In this document: piece by piece, positions 51,590 through 61,935 of the stretch
Layout: every line of letters starts with the position of its first letter
Numbering within the stretch: the first letter of the stretch is position 1
Origin: Prionace glauca
Taxonomy: Eukaryota > Chordata > Chondrichthyes > Carcharhiniformes > Carcharhinidae
Direction of reading: 5' to 3'
Assembly: GCA_037974335.1 (NCBI GenBank)
Contig: CM075760.1
Span: 62,564,515 to 62,628,514, forward strand
DNA: 64,000 nucleotides
Notes under the pieces: model-generated
Seen by the model: only the letters and a program-made list of their open reading frames with translations
Databases searched by the model: none
What the model was told of the DNA's origin: nothing
Made by a program: the position numbers and the translations under genes

Positions 51590-52960
51590 TTGCCACTTGA
51601 ACACACCACCCTGACTTCCTGTCCAGACATCCGTCCTTGGCCTTTTGCAATGTTCAATTGAACCCCAAAGCAAACCAAAAGGACAGTACCTCATCTTCCA
51701 AATGGGCATTTCACAGCCTTCGGAACTGAACATTGAGTATTTACCATTTATATAGATGATCTGGAGGAGGGAACCGAGTGCAGGGTGTCGAAATTTGCTG
51801 ATGACACCAAGATTGGGGGAAAGGCAAATTGTGCGGAGGGTGTGGAGAGTCTGCAGAAGGATCGAGATAGGCTGGGCGAATGGGCCAGGAAATGGCAAAT
51901 GGAATTTAATGTTGGCAAGTGTGAGGTGGTCCACTTTGGTAGGAGGAATGGTAGGAAGGACTATTACTTACGGGGCGAAAAACTGCAGCAGGCGACGGTG
52001 CAGAGGGACCTCGGGGTCCTTGTGCATGAGTCGCAAAAACCCAGCTTGCAGGTGCAGCAGGTGGTCAGGAAGGCGAATGGGATGCTGGCCTTCATAGCGA
52101 AGGGGATTGAATATAAAAGTAGGGAGGTCTTGCTGCAGCTGTATAGGGCATTGGTGAGGCCGCAGCTGGAGTACTGTGTGCAGTTTTGGGCGCCGCACCT
52201 GCGCAAGGATGTTTTGGCCCTGGAGGGAGTGCAGAGGAGGTTTACTCGGCTGATACCGGAGTTGAGGGGATTGAGCTATGAGGAGAGGCTGAATAAACTA
52301 GGCTTGTACTCGTTAGAGTTTAGAAGAATGAGGGGAGATCTCATTGAGACGTATAAGATGATGAATGGGATGGATAGGATAGAGGTGGAGAGACTGTTCC
52401 CGCTCAAAAAAGACAGTAGGACTAGGGGGCACAGCCTCAAGATAAAGGGGGGGCGGTTTAGAACAGAGTTGAGGAGGAACTTCTTCACTCAAAGGGTGGT
52501 GAATCTCTGGAATTCTCTGCCCGTTGAAGTGGTGGAGGCTGCCTCGCTAAATATTTTTAAGAAACGGGTTGATGGGTTTTTGATAAGAGAAGGGATTAAG
52601 GGTTATGGGGAGAGGGCGGGAAGGTGGAGCTGAGTCACGACAGATCAGCCATGATCTTATTGAATGGCGGGGCAGGCTCGAAGGGCCAGATGGCCTACTC
52701 CTGCTCCTATTTCTTATGTTCTTATGTTCTTAAACAACTTTACAGCATGATCTCTCTCCTCCACCACCAGCGAATTTCCATTAGTTTTACTTAATTTTGT
52801 TTCATCTTTTCATCTCATTCATCCATTTGTATCATTCTTCTTTCTCTTCCATTTTTCCACTTCCCTATTCCCACTCTCCTCCTTGTGCCTCCCCACTCCA
52901 GGCCAACTGCCTTAACCATCTATACCTCTGTTCTGCCATTCAAAACATTCTGATTTTTTA
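51590..52960 (+). mobile_element. Dispersed repeat F, split by LINE copy E
   Basis: Left part 51590-51737 (CTTGGCCTTTTGCAATGTTC, GTACCTCATCTTCCAAATGG, CACAGCCTTCGGAACTGAAC) ends ATTGAG; the right part resumes at 52733 with ACAACTTTACAGCATGATCT and a pyrimidine-rich stretch. An inverted relative is at 55626-56110. It may encode a degraded peptide ending GLNIEFNN-like, but I cannot classify it. Confidence 0.5.
51738..52732 (+). mobile_element. CR1/L2-type LINE copy E, 3' third
   Basis: The frame 51785-52633 is open for 282 codons: [87 protein letters not shown], to a natural stop. The tail is TTCTTATGTTCTTATGTTCT. It is strongly 5'-truncated but otherwise unbroken, so it is young. Confidence 0.92.
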
Positions 52961-52984
52961 ATGGTCATTGCTAACCACTGTGCC

Positions 52985-53320
52985 ACAGTGGGCAGCATGG
53001 TGGCACAGTGGTTCCACTGCTGCCTCACAGCACCAGGGACCTGGGTTCAATTCCCAGCTTGGGTCACTGTCTGTGTGGAGTTGGCACGTTCTCCCCATGT
53101 CTGTGTGGGTTTTGTCCAGGTGCTCAGGTTTCCTCCCACAGTCCCAAGATGTGCAGATTAGGTGGAATGGCCATGCTAAATTGCTCCTTCGTATTAGGGG
53201 TACTAACTTGGTAAGTGCATGAGATTATGGAGATAGGGCCTGGGTGGGACTGTGATCAGTGCAGACTCGAGGGGGCCAAATGGCCGCCTTCTGCACTGTA
53301 AGATTCTATGATTCTCTGAT
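52985..53320 (+). mobile_element. SINE type A, full length
   Basis: Head GGGCAGCATGGTGGCACAGT, B box GGGTTCAATTCC, 3' block GGGCCAAATGGCCGCCTTCT and tail GATTCTATGATTCT. Confidence 0.88.
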
Positions 53321-53426
53321 TTTTAGCAACTTCTCAGTCATCTTTGTCCTCATTTACGTTCTCTTCAACCCATTCCACCCCATAGTATAATTTCTTTTGA
53401 TTCTCTTTACCATTAGCTCTGACATA

Positions 53427-53515
53427 GGATCATCCAGACTGGAAACATTGCCTCTATTCTCTCCCCACAGAAGCTGTCAGACCTGCTGAGATTTTCCAGC
53501 ATTGTCTGCTTTAGC
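53427..53515 (+). mobile_element. Dispersed repeat D
   Basis: AGAAGCTGTCAGACCTGCTG followed by AGATTTTCCAGCATTGTCTG. Confidence 0.6.
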
Positions 53516-53900
53516 TCCGCCCACTGACCGCGCATGCGCTCTGCTCCCCGCTGAACAAAGATGGCGGCCGCGGCGCGGGGTCGGATCCGGATAAAATCCC
53601 CGCAGCTGCAAACCCGGGACCCGCAGGCTCTGATTCGGACCTTGCGGTCTACAGCGGGTGTTTGTGAAGCTTCCGCTCCCTCCCCACCTCGACTCCCGGC
53701 TCCATTTCTCCCTCCACCCCACCGACTCTCACCCGCTAAAACAAACCGTCTCCCGCACCCGCAAGCTCCGAGGACAGTAACACTGCGCATGCTCCAGAGG
53801 CAGCACCGCGCCTGCGTACTGGCCACTTGTGGAGTGAATAGGGGACTTTCACACCCGCAGCGAATGCTGGGTGATAACTGCACCCCTGAAATTTCAAAGA
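53516..53900. promoter_or_regulatory. CpG-rich promoter, YY1 and NRF1 type sites
   Basis: GCTCCGCCC (GC box) near 53515, GCGCATGCGC at 53530-53539 (NRF1 consensus core), AAAGATGGCGGCCGCGGC near 53557 (YY1-type), TGCGCATGC at 53784, and dense CpG throughout. It faces ZNF6 and the pseudogene at 50.7 kb (minus), so it may be the first promoter of that unit. I see no intact donor that proves the direction. Confidence 0.6.
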
Positions 53901-54064
53901 GTTAATACAAAATAAAATTGTTAACATTTGAGATAAATTAACAAAAATATTGTGAATTGGTGATCTTCTGTGCTCTATTTCTGGAAATTCTGCTGTGGAT
54001 CACACAGAGGTATCAAAGCTTTTATACCGTTTCCCCTCTCACTCCTTCCTTGATTGTGTTGATT

Positions 54065-54410
54065 CTGGCTGGGTTCAGTTGTGATGTGGAAACGTCGGCG
54101 TTGAACTGTGGTGAGCACAAAGGTCTCACAATACCAGGTTAAAGTCCAACAGGTTTATTTGGTCGCACAAGCTTTTGGAGTGTTCTTCCTTCAGGTGAGT
54201 GAAGAGTTGTGTTCACAAACAGGGCAAACATAGACACAGACTCAATTTACAAGTTAATGGTTGGAATGCGAGTCTTTGCAGGTAATCAAGTCTTTACAGT
54301 ACAGACAATGTGAGTGGAGAGAGGGTTAAGCACAGGTTAAAGAGGTGTGAATTGTCTCCAGCCAGGACAGTTACTGAGATTTTGCAAGTCCAGGCAAGTT
54401 GTGGGGGTTC
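54065..54410 (-). mobile_element. Penelope-like element 3' part
   Basis: GATGTGGAAACGTCGGCGTT, AGGTCTCACAATACCAGGTT, TTTGGAGTGTTCTTCCTTCA, then GTGTTCACAAACAGGGCAAA and TGAGATTTTGCAAGTCCAGG. It covers the same stretch as both sides of LINE C at 34-36 kb, here without the LINE. Confidence 0.6.
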
Positions 54411-54569
54411 TCATTTCACAGCAGAAATAATGTAATAACTCTCCAAAAGAAAAAATCCAGAAGAATAATTTTGAAAAAGAGTTGATTGATTTCATATTCT
54501 CCAGTCGAGTTAGGATGGTTATTACTGTCAGAAACAAAACCTGACTCTCAGAATGAACATTGTTCAGTC

Positions 54570-54868
54570 CAACTGGGTGGCATTGTGGCTAGCACTGCTG
54601 TCTCACAGTGTCAGGGACCCAGGTGCGATTCCCGGCTTGAGTCACTGTCTTATGGAGTCAGCACGTTCTCTCTGTATCTGCATAAGTTTCCTCTGGGTGC
54701 TTTGGTTTCCTCCCACATTCCGAAAAATATGCTGGTTAGGTGCATTGGCTATGCTAAATTCTCCAAAATTCAGGACACTGGAGTGGGGCAACTAGGGAAT
54801 TTTCAGAGTAACTTCATTGCAGAGTTAATGTAAACCTACTTGTGACACTACTAAATAAACTTTAAAAA
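54570..54868 (+). mobile_element. SINE type B, full length
   Basis: Head TGGCATTGTGGCTAGCACTG, 3' half AGTAACTTCATTGCAGAGTT and TGTGACACTACTAAATAAAC, then an A-run. Confidence 0.84.
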
Positions 54869-54879
54869 AAACAGTAGTA

Positions 54880-55300
54880 ATGTCAATAGAAGCCAATCTC
54901 TGTAGTCGCATATGATCTCACTGGTGTTTAATCAGGTTGGGTGACTGAATGAAGCTCTTCCCTGTGAGAACTCACTGGGGTCTCAACAGGTTGAAAGGGC
55001 AAATCCTTTCCCACAAATGGAGCAGATGAATGACAATGAGTGAATGAGCACAAGATCATAAGACATAGGAGCAGAATTAGGCCACTCGACCCATCAAGCC
55101 TGCTCTGCCATTCAGTCATGGCTGATATTTTTCTCACCCCCATTCTTCTGCCTTTTCCCCATTGGTTCATGAATGAGTTGGTGTTTCAACACTTGTCTGC
55201 TTTTAAAATTTTTGCACATTTAGAACATTTAAAAGGACTATTTTCAGTGTGAAGAATTTCAGTGAGGCAGGATGACTGAGCGAATCACTTCACACACAAG
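54880..55300 (-). pseudogene. ZNF pseudogene split by a LINE 3' end
   Basis: TCACTGGTGTTTAATCAGGT, CCCTGTGAGAACTCACTGGG and AATCCTTTCCCACAAATGGA on plus are finger remnants on minus. They are interrupted at 55050-55165 by a LINE tail (AGACATAGGAGCAGAATTAG and on) and continue at 55166-55300 (GAGTTGGTGTTTCAACACTT, ACTGAGCGAATCACTTCACA). Confidence 0.7.
55050..55165 (-). mobile_element. LINE 3' end inside ZNF pseudogene
   Basis: Same tail block as at 44128 (ATAGGAGCAGAATTAGGCCA, CATTCAGTCATGGCTGATAT). Confidence 0.65.
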
Positions 55301-55309
55301 TTAGGGTCT

Positions 55310-55515
55310 GTAATGCACTTCTGATTGTGTGGTGCAGACAGATTCAATTGAAATATTCAAAGGGCAATGAGACATCATCTGAATAGGAAGAATGTGCAGA
55401 AATACAGGGCGAAGGTGGCTAGTTGAGTTATGCATCCGGAGAACCGGGGCAGATATAATGGGCCATGTGGCCTCCTTCTGCACCAAAGCTATTTGGTGAT
55501 TCTGTGAAATCTTGA
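55310..55515 (+). mobile_element. LINE 3' end, old
   Basis: CAGATTCAATTGAAATATTC and the tail block TAATGGGCCATGTGGCCTCC with CTATTTGGTGATTCTGTGA. Confidence 0.55.
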
Positions 55516-56110
55516 AAAGCACAAAAATACTGGAATAAAACTCAGCAGGTGAGGCATCTGTGCAGAGAAAGAAACAGCGTTAATATTTCAGGTCTGTGAC
55601 CTCTCATCAGAACTGGGAAAAGTTAGAAATGTAACAGGTTTGGAGAAAGCGGAGGAGTGTGACATGAACTAAATGAAAGTCTGTGATAGGGTGGAAGACA
55701 GGAGAGATTGAATGAGAGAAAAGTAAATCCCCCAGAGCCAGAGGGAATGGAGATGGAGTGGGAAAAAAACAAAAGCTGTGTCAGGACCAGGGGAGTTGGG
55801 GGGTGGGGGGGGTTAGTTGTTGACTGAAAGGAGGAAAAATGAAACAATCAAAGATAAAGAAACAGAATGGGCTGAGAGTTTACTCTCTGAAATTGATGGA
55901 CTGAATGTTGAGTCCAGAAGGCTGTATAGTGTGGAGGGAGTGGGTGAGTGGGAGCATGTTCTCCTGGACCTGCTTTGGACCCTGGTTAGAACAGTAATCT
56001 GTAGATCCAGGATAGGAGGGACTGAAGGGGGAGATGGGGGGTCACTCTGGTTGATCTTCTGTAGTCTTTGTCTATGCCCAGGTGGCCCTGAAGAGGGAGA
56101 TTCTGTTGGG
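55505..56110 (-). mobile_element. Dispersed repeats D and F joined, reverse
   Basis: Repeat D lies at the left end (CAGCAGGTGAGGCATCTGTG, TTCAGGTCTGTGACCTCTCA) and repeat F at the right (TGAATGTTGAGTCCAGAAGG). This order suggests that D is the 3' end of F. A G-rich stretch sits between them at about 55795-55812. Confidence 0.5.
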
Positions 56111-56159
56111 ACTTTGTTGTTAATTTTGGTCTTTTCGTTTGATTGAACCACAAGTTTGG

Positions 56160-56355
56160 GGAAAACGAGGGGGAAGAGTATTCCAGAGAAACTGGAATTA
56201 TCTGTTTTGAATTTCTATTCTGCATTGACAGTGACACTGACACCATCAACTCCCTTTTTTTAAATTAGAAGGGAAGGATTTAATGATAGAAAATTAAAAC
56301 CAAACATTAGATCAAAATTTGACAGGGTCACTTGATCCACCAGGACCTGAATTTC
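56160..56355 (+). pseudogene. Orphan ZNF 5' module, plus strand
   Basis: ATTCCAGAGAAACTGGAATT, TCTGTTTTGAATTTCTATTC and TTTAAATTAGAAGGGAAGGA match the intron end and exon start of ZNF8 (62980-63130). No fingers follow, so the array is lost. Confidence 0.5.
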
Positions 56356-56359
56356 ACAG

Positions 56360-57085
56360 AATCGTGGTGCAGGAGACCCATTGTGTTTACACTGGCCCTC
56401 CAAATGAACATTATGGCTTATTGCCATTCTCCTGCCTTTTCTCCATACCCTTTGATAGGGAACTTTACTAAATGTCCCATTCTTCACTCCCCCGAGAATC
56501 CAGACAAATATTTTCAAAGTTTAAAATTGGCCTTTATTCAATCTAATAGCAGGGGAAACCTGTTTCCACATGTGACATACAGGCTCCCAGAGCAAAGTAA
56601 TACAATAGCAATTATATCTTTAACATCAACTATAAGTCATTGTCACACAAATCAAAGTTGTAAACTTATTCAAAGGTACTCAAATCCAATCCCAACTAAT
56701 AGTTCTGATTACTTCATTTATTTTCCACAGTAGTGTTTTAGCAATGACAGCAGCCCTACGCTTGCCTAATTACAATATTCCATCAACAGGGCACATGTAC
56801 ACAGTTACATTATCAATAAACATATGAATGTGGTCCTTGACTGTTTGTCAACCTGAGTGGTGACTTATGATTTCTGTCAAAATACACTGCAGTCTGTTAT
56901 CTGAAAGCAGTGATGTTGTAGTTACAGCCCTCCTGTGGTCCATCAAAGGCCCCATGTCGATTGTTTTTGCGGCTGTATCTTGCAGCTCGAGCAGTTTCTC
57001 AGGAATTTTGCTGCATTGAATGATTTTTAACCCTTTCGCCATCTATCCCAGGTATTAGTGCAGGGGACCTTTTCTGAGCTGCTTC
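56360..57085. other. No gene seen
   Basis: AT-rich intergenic DNA with no supported feature. Confidence 0.45.
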
Positions 57086-57089
57086 TTAC

Positions 57090-58910
57090 ATATTTACATC
57101 CTTAAGGAGATGAATAATACTTCAACTGTGATCACACCAGTGTTCTGTATAACTGACGAATAACGTCCCTTCTTTTGTAACTAATTCTTTTCACAATAAA
57201 CAATAACATTCTATTAATTTTCCTGATTACTTGCTGGACCTGCCTTTTGTGATTCATGCACAAAGATTCACAGATCCCTCCGAATCCTTCACTGTTTTGA
57301 TGATATACTTTGTTTTTACTCTTCCTACCAAAATGGACAATTTCACATTTGTCCACATTTATATTATATTTACTGGTTCTTTGCCCACTTGCTTAACCTA
57401 TGTCCCTTTATAGCCTCCTTACATCCCTTTCATTACTTACTTTTCCAGCTAGCTTTATATCATCAGCAAATTTAACAACCATATCTTCAATTCCTTTATC
57501 GGAGCCATTGAGACAAATGGTAAAAAGGTTGAGGTCCCAGCATTGATCCCTGTGGCACACCACTCATCACATACAGCCAACTAGAAAAAAGACCCATTTA
57601 TGCCAACCATTTCCTATTAACTAGCCAATCTTCTTTCTGTGTCAATATGTTACCATTCCGCCCCCCCACTCCATGAGGAGTTTTTATTTTCCACAATAAC
57701 CTTTGATGTGGTAGCTTACAAATGCATTCTGGAAATCTCAGTACATTCACCTTTTTGCACGTCTGGTTCCCCTTTATCCACAGCACGTGTGAATCCTTCA
57801 AAGAACTGAAAAAATAGAATGAATATGATTTCCCTTTCTCAAAACCGTGTTGATTCTCCTTCATAGCCTGACTTTTTTCTCACTACCATGCTGTAACGTA
57901 TTTAATAATAACTTCTAACATTTTTCCTATGACATGTTAACTGTTCTGTAGTTTCCTGCTTTTTGCCTCTCTCTTTTGAATAAAGGAGTTACATTTGCTA
58001 CTTTCCAATCTAATGGAACTTCCACCAAAACCAGAGAATTTTGGAAAATTAAAAACATTGCATCAGCTATCTCACCAGCCATTTCTACCCATCTTCAGCT
58101 GAAGAACAGCCACATGGCCTCAAAACGTCAACTCTATTTCTCCCTCCACTGATGCTGCCAGACCTGCTGAGTCTTTCCAGCATTTTCTGTTTTCAATTAA
58201 GATTATCAGTATCCACAGTACTTTGCTTCTAGTTTACGAGCTACTTCTTTTCAGAGCCTAGAATGGAGTACATCAAGGCCCAGGATTTGTCATCCCACAA
58301 TTCCAACTATTTGCTCTGTACCACTTCATAAGTGACAGCAGTTTTCCTGAGTTTCTCCCTCCCTTCCACACCCTGATAGGATATAACTTCTATCCTCGAT
58401 ACTATCGGATAGAGTATTAAACTATAGTGAAGACTGATGCAGAATGCCTGTTGAATTCATCTTCCATCTCCTTACTTTCTGTTATTAATTCCCCAGAATC
58501 ACTTTCTCCTGGACCAACATTCACTTTGTTAGCTCTTTTTTATTTAATTATCCAGAGAAACATTTACTGTCTATCTTTATATTTCTAACTGGTCTTCTCT
58601 CGTACTCAAATTCTTCTCTCCTTATTAATCTTTTTATCATTCTTTGCTGTTTATATTCTGTCTCGTTTTCTGACCTGCCACCCGTCTTTGTGCAATTCTT
58701 TGCTTTTTTCTTTAAGTTGTATACTATCTTTAACTTTTGTAATGAACCACGATGGTGGATCCTCCCCTTGGAATTTTTCTTTCTCATTGGAATCTGTATC
58801 TGTTCTGGGTTTCCTGAAATATCCCTTTCAATATCTGCCACTGCACCTCTATTGACCTGTCCCTTAACCTCATTTGCCGGTTCACTTACACTGAACACAG
58901 CTCAGTCCTT
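57090..58910 (-). mobile_element. Old, long CR1-type LINE
   Basis: On minus, in order from the right: a region with RRPVRNIKIDSKCF near 58560 (linker upstream of RT), CTGGTTTTGGTGGAAGTTCC region (RT start) near 58020, KGKSYSFYF-like and DLFKAFDKL-like codons around 57850-57700, LANKLADDIKLA-like codons near 57450, and MDKCEIVHFGRKSKNKVYHQ with RRDVIRQLYRTLV at 57132-57356. Many frame changes. Repeat D (58095-58225) has inserted in it. Confidence 0.72.
58095..58225 (+). mobile_element. Dispersed repeat D inside the old LINE
   Basis: TGATGCTGCCAGACCTGCTG, GAGTCTTTCCAGCATTTTCT, then TTATCAGTATCCACAGTACT. Confidence 0.65.
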
Positions 58911-58914
58911 GATG

Positions 58915-59235
58915 TGATTAACAGATAAATCCAATCACTGTGGTTAGTTGTAAACTCACTGGTGACTCAGCAGTGTCGATGGCCGACTGAATCTCTTCTG
59001 ACTCAGGGCAGTTGAATGGTTTCTCCCCAGTCTGAACTCACTGGTGTGTAGTCAGAAGACTGAGTGAATCCATTCCCACACTCAGAGCGGATGAATGGCC
59101 TCCCCCCAGTGTGAGTGCACTGCTGAGTTTCTAGCTCTGACAAGTAACTGAGTCCTCAGAGTCTCCACATTTCCATGGTTTCTCCCTATTGTGACTGTGG
59201 TTGTGAATGGTGTTGTTTCCTTCCAGGTTCAGAAT
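58915..59235 (-). pseudogene. ZNF pseudogene, three decayed fingers
   Basis: AAACTCACTGGTGACTCAGC, GAATCCATTCCCACACTCAG, CCCCCAGTGTGAGTGCACTG and CACATTTCCATGGTTTCTCC on plus mark finger, linker and ATG regions on minus. It lies directly downstream of ZNF7 in the same orientation. Confidence 0.75.
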
Positions 59236-59440
59236 TCTCCACTGTTTAGCTTACGATAAATTGTGTGGCTCCATCCAATCCTGATCTGAAGTTTTGTTTG
59301 AGTTTCCTGATCCCAAATTCTCCCATTCTCAGACGAACTATATTAACACCTGTAGCAGGGCTGGAGTCACTTTTCAATTCAGCAGAACCAGACTGAAATG
59401 GCCATGGTTCAGTCTGAATAGGATTCACAGCAAAATTCAA

Positions 59441-60790
59441 TCACAATAGTTCCTTGTGAATTCGCTGGTGTTTCAATAGATTTGATGACTGACTGAATTC
59501 CTTCCCACACACAGAGCAAGTGAATGGCTTCTCTCCACTGTGAACTCGTTGGTGAGCCTGCAGTGTGTGTGAGTGAGCAAAGCCCTTCCCACATTGGGAA
59601 CAAGTGAACATCCTCTCCCCAGTGTGAATCCGTTGGTGTATTGCTAGGTTGGATGATTGACTGAATCCCTTCCCACACTGGGAACAGATGAACGGTTTCT
59701 CCCCAGTGTGAACTCGCTGGTGTGTCCACAGATTGCCTGAGTGTGCAAATCCCTTCCCACACTGGGAGCAGATGAAAGGCCTCTCCCCAGTGTGAGTTCG
59801 CTGGTGTGCCAGCAGGTGAGATGAGTCAGTGAATCGCTTCCGACACTGGGAGCAAGTTAACGGCCTCTCCCCAGTGTGAACTCGCAGGTGTATCAGGAGG
59901 TTGGATGAGCGAGCAAATCCCTTCCCACACTGGGAGCAAGTGAATGGCTTTTCCCCAGTGTGAACTTGCTGGTGTAATGTTAGGTTAGATGACTGACTGA
60001 ATGCCTTCCCACACACAGAACAGGTGAATGGTCTCTCCCCAGTGTGGGTCCTCTGGTGTATATGTAAACTGGATGACTGAGTGAATCCTTTCCCACACTG
60101 GGAGCAGATGAATGGCCTCTCCCCAGTGTGAATTCGCTGGTGTGTCAGCAGGTTGGCTGAGAGCGCGAATCTCCTCCCACATTGAGAACAGCTGAATGGC
60201 CTCTCCCCATTGTGAACACGGTGGTGTTTTGTGAGCATGGATGATGCTTTGAAGCCCTTCCCACACACAGAGCAGGTGAATGGTCTCTCCTCACTGTGAA
60301 TTCGCTGGTGCTTTGCTAGGTTTGATGACTGATTGAATCCCTTCCCACACACAGAGCAGGTGAACGGTTTCTCCCCTGTGTGAGTTCGCTTGTGCAAGGC
60401 TAGGCTGAATGACCGATTGAATGCCTTCCCACACACAGAGCAGGTGAATGGCCTCTCCTCAGTGTGAGTCCTCTGGTGAATATGTAAGCTGGATGACTGA
60501 GTGAATCCTTTCCCACACTGGGAGCAGGTGAATGGCCTCTCCCCAGTGTGACTACGTAGATGAATTTCCAGCAAGGATGGGGATTTGAATCCCTTCTCAC
60601 AGTCCCCACATTTCCACAACAGTTTCTCTCTGTTGTGACTGCAATTGTGTTCCAAAAGGTCAGATGATTGGCTGAAGTCTTGTACACACACAGAACACGT
60701 GTATAGTTTCTCTCCACTGTGAATGGTGCTATTTTCTTCCATGTTCAAAACACATTGATATTCAGATTGCAATAAATTGGCTGGCTCCAT
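59441..60790 (-). CDS. C2H2 zinc-finger protein ZNF7, 15 fingers
   Basis: A 449-residue open frame, MEPANLLQSEYQCVLNMEEN at the start; an internal ATG at 60742 (MEENSTIHSGEKLY) matches the start of ZNF4 and ZNF5 and may be the true one. Fifteen C2H2 fingers end HQRIHKELL. Finger 1 is degenerate in spacing to finger 2 (SHNREKLLWKC linker). Fingers 3-4 and 8-9 are duplicates exactly 420 nt apart (FTQSSSLHIHQRTH in both), marking a five-finger internal duplication. Acceptor TCAATTTCACAG at about 60853 matches ZNF5. No effector domain. Promoter probably at 61.8-62.5 kb, shared with ZNF8. Largest intact array in the window. Confidence 0.93.
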   Translation of the reverse strand: MEPANLLQSEYQCVLNMEENSTIHSGEKLYTCSVCVQDFSQSSDLLEHNCSHNREKLLWKCGDCEKGFKSPSLLEIHLRSHTGERPFTCSQCGKGFTQSSSLHIHQRTHTEERPFTCSVCGKAFNRSFSLALHKRTHTGEKPFTCSVCGKGFNQSSNLAKHQRIHSEERPFTCSVCGKGFKASSMLTKHHRVHNGERPFSCSQCGRRFALSANLLTHQRIHTGERPFICSQCGKGFTQSSSLHIHQRTHTGERPFTCSVCGKAFSQSSNLTLHQQVHTGEKPFTCSQCGKGFARSSNLLIHLRVHTGERPLTCSQCRKRFTDSSHLLAHQRTHTGERPFICSQCGKGFAHSGNLWTHQRVHTGEKPFICSQCGKGFSQSSNLAIHQRIHTGERMFTCSQCGKGFAHSHTLQAHQRVHSGEKPFTCSVCGKEFSQSSNLLKHQRIHKELL

Positions 60791-61134
60791 AAGGTGCTGA
60801 TACCAAGCTTGGTTTCAGTTTCCAAACTGCAAAACCTCCTCTTCTAATACCCTGTGAAATTGATTTAAAATAGAAAAAGGAAGTGAGAGTGAACCCACAA
60901 AACACAATGGCAAGTTGTGAAATTGAGCTGAAAGAATCTGGTAATTTGTGGGAACGGCACTGGGAAAAGGTGACTATGAAAACTGCTGGATTGTCAAAAA
61001 ACCCAATTGATTTCCTTATGTCCTTCAGGGAAGGGAACCTGCCATCCAGTCTGGGCACAATGGAAAAAGACAGAGAAATAGGAGAGATCGGGGATGAAGG
61101 AGAGGGATTTTATACATCTACAACTCAATGAGAA

Positions 61135-61475
61135 CACTGACAGAATCTCCCAAACCCTCAACCTCCACCATCTCAAAGGATCAAGATAGCAGGTAGATGT
61201 GAACATCATCAACTCCAAGTTCCCCTCCAACTCATGTCTTGACTTGTCTGATAGCCAGTATTAACGAACAGAAATTTCTTTCAATACTGGGAAGACTTGA
61301 ACCCATTGTGTTCAGTCCCCATCACAAACTCCACTTCGTCACCAGCAACTCTATCCTGCTTCCTGGCAACTGTCTGAGGCTGAACTAGGCTGTTCACAAT
61401 CCTGATGAAATATTTCACTCTAGGAGGAGCTCCCAGCCACGTATCCACATATCATCAAGACTGCCTATTTCCATC
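61135..61475 (+). mobile_element. LINE ORF2 fragments in ZNF7 intron
   Basis: 61140-61255 is a degraded piece of the family at 3.2 kb (CACCATCTCAAAGGATCAAG, CAAGTTCCCCTCCAACTC). 61262-61475 is from another LINE, with codons for ILGRLEPIVFSPHHKLH and LLPGNCLRLN. Confidence 0.55.
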
Positions 61476-61487
61476 TTCATTCATTGA

Positions 61488-61790
61488 AAACCTAGTGTGA
61501 GGAGGCCATTTGGCCCATCGAGCCTGCACTGACAACAATCCCATCCAAGCCCTATCATCCCCATTTATCCTATGTATTTACCTTGTTAATCCTGTTGATG
61601 CCAAGGGTTAATTTAGCCTGCACATCTTTGGATTATGGGAGGAAACTGGAGCACCTGGAGAAAACCCATACAGCCACAAGGAGAATGTGCAAACTCCTCA
61701 CAGTGCCCCGAGGCCAGAATTCCACCTGGGTCCCTGGCACTGTTAGGCAGCTGTGCTAGCCATTGTGCCACCGGGCCACATGTCAGTGCC
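61488..61790 (-). mobile_element. SINE type A, full length
   Basis: Left GAGGCCATTTGGCCCATCGA, body GGAAACTGGAGCACCTGGAG, right head GCTGTGCTAGCCATTGTGCC. Confidence 0.86.
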
Positions 61791-61829
61791 ATCACCCGAA
61801 TCCACCCAAGTCTCAACTCATCTGGAGAC

Positions 61830-61935
61830 CTCACCCATTGTGACGTCACACACTCACCCATTCCACTGTGACATCACACTCAGCCACTTCCATTGTGACG
61901 CCACACTCTCACCCATTCCATTGTGACGTCAGGGC
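61830..61935. promoter_or_regulatory. Tandem array of four CRE-type sites
   Basis: TGACGTCA (61841), TGACATCA (61869), TGACGCCA (61896) and TGACGTCA (61924) are spaced 28, 27 and 28 bp. Each lies in a repeat of the form CCCATTCCATTGTGACGTCA. CRE-type sites bind CREB/ATF proteins. Confidence 0.85.

Noticed and set aside
55813-56151. Minus-strand 112-codon frame rich in Ser and Pro
   Set aside because: It lies in repeats D/F and the orphan ZNF module; no domain or splice context.
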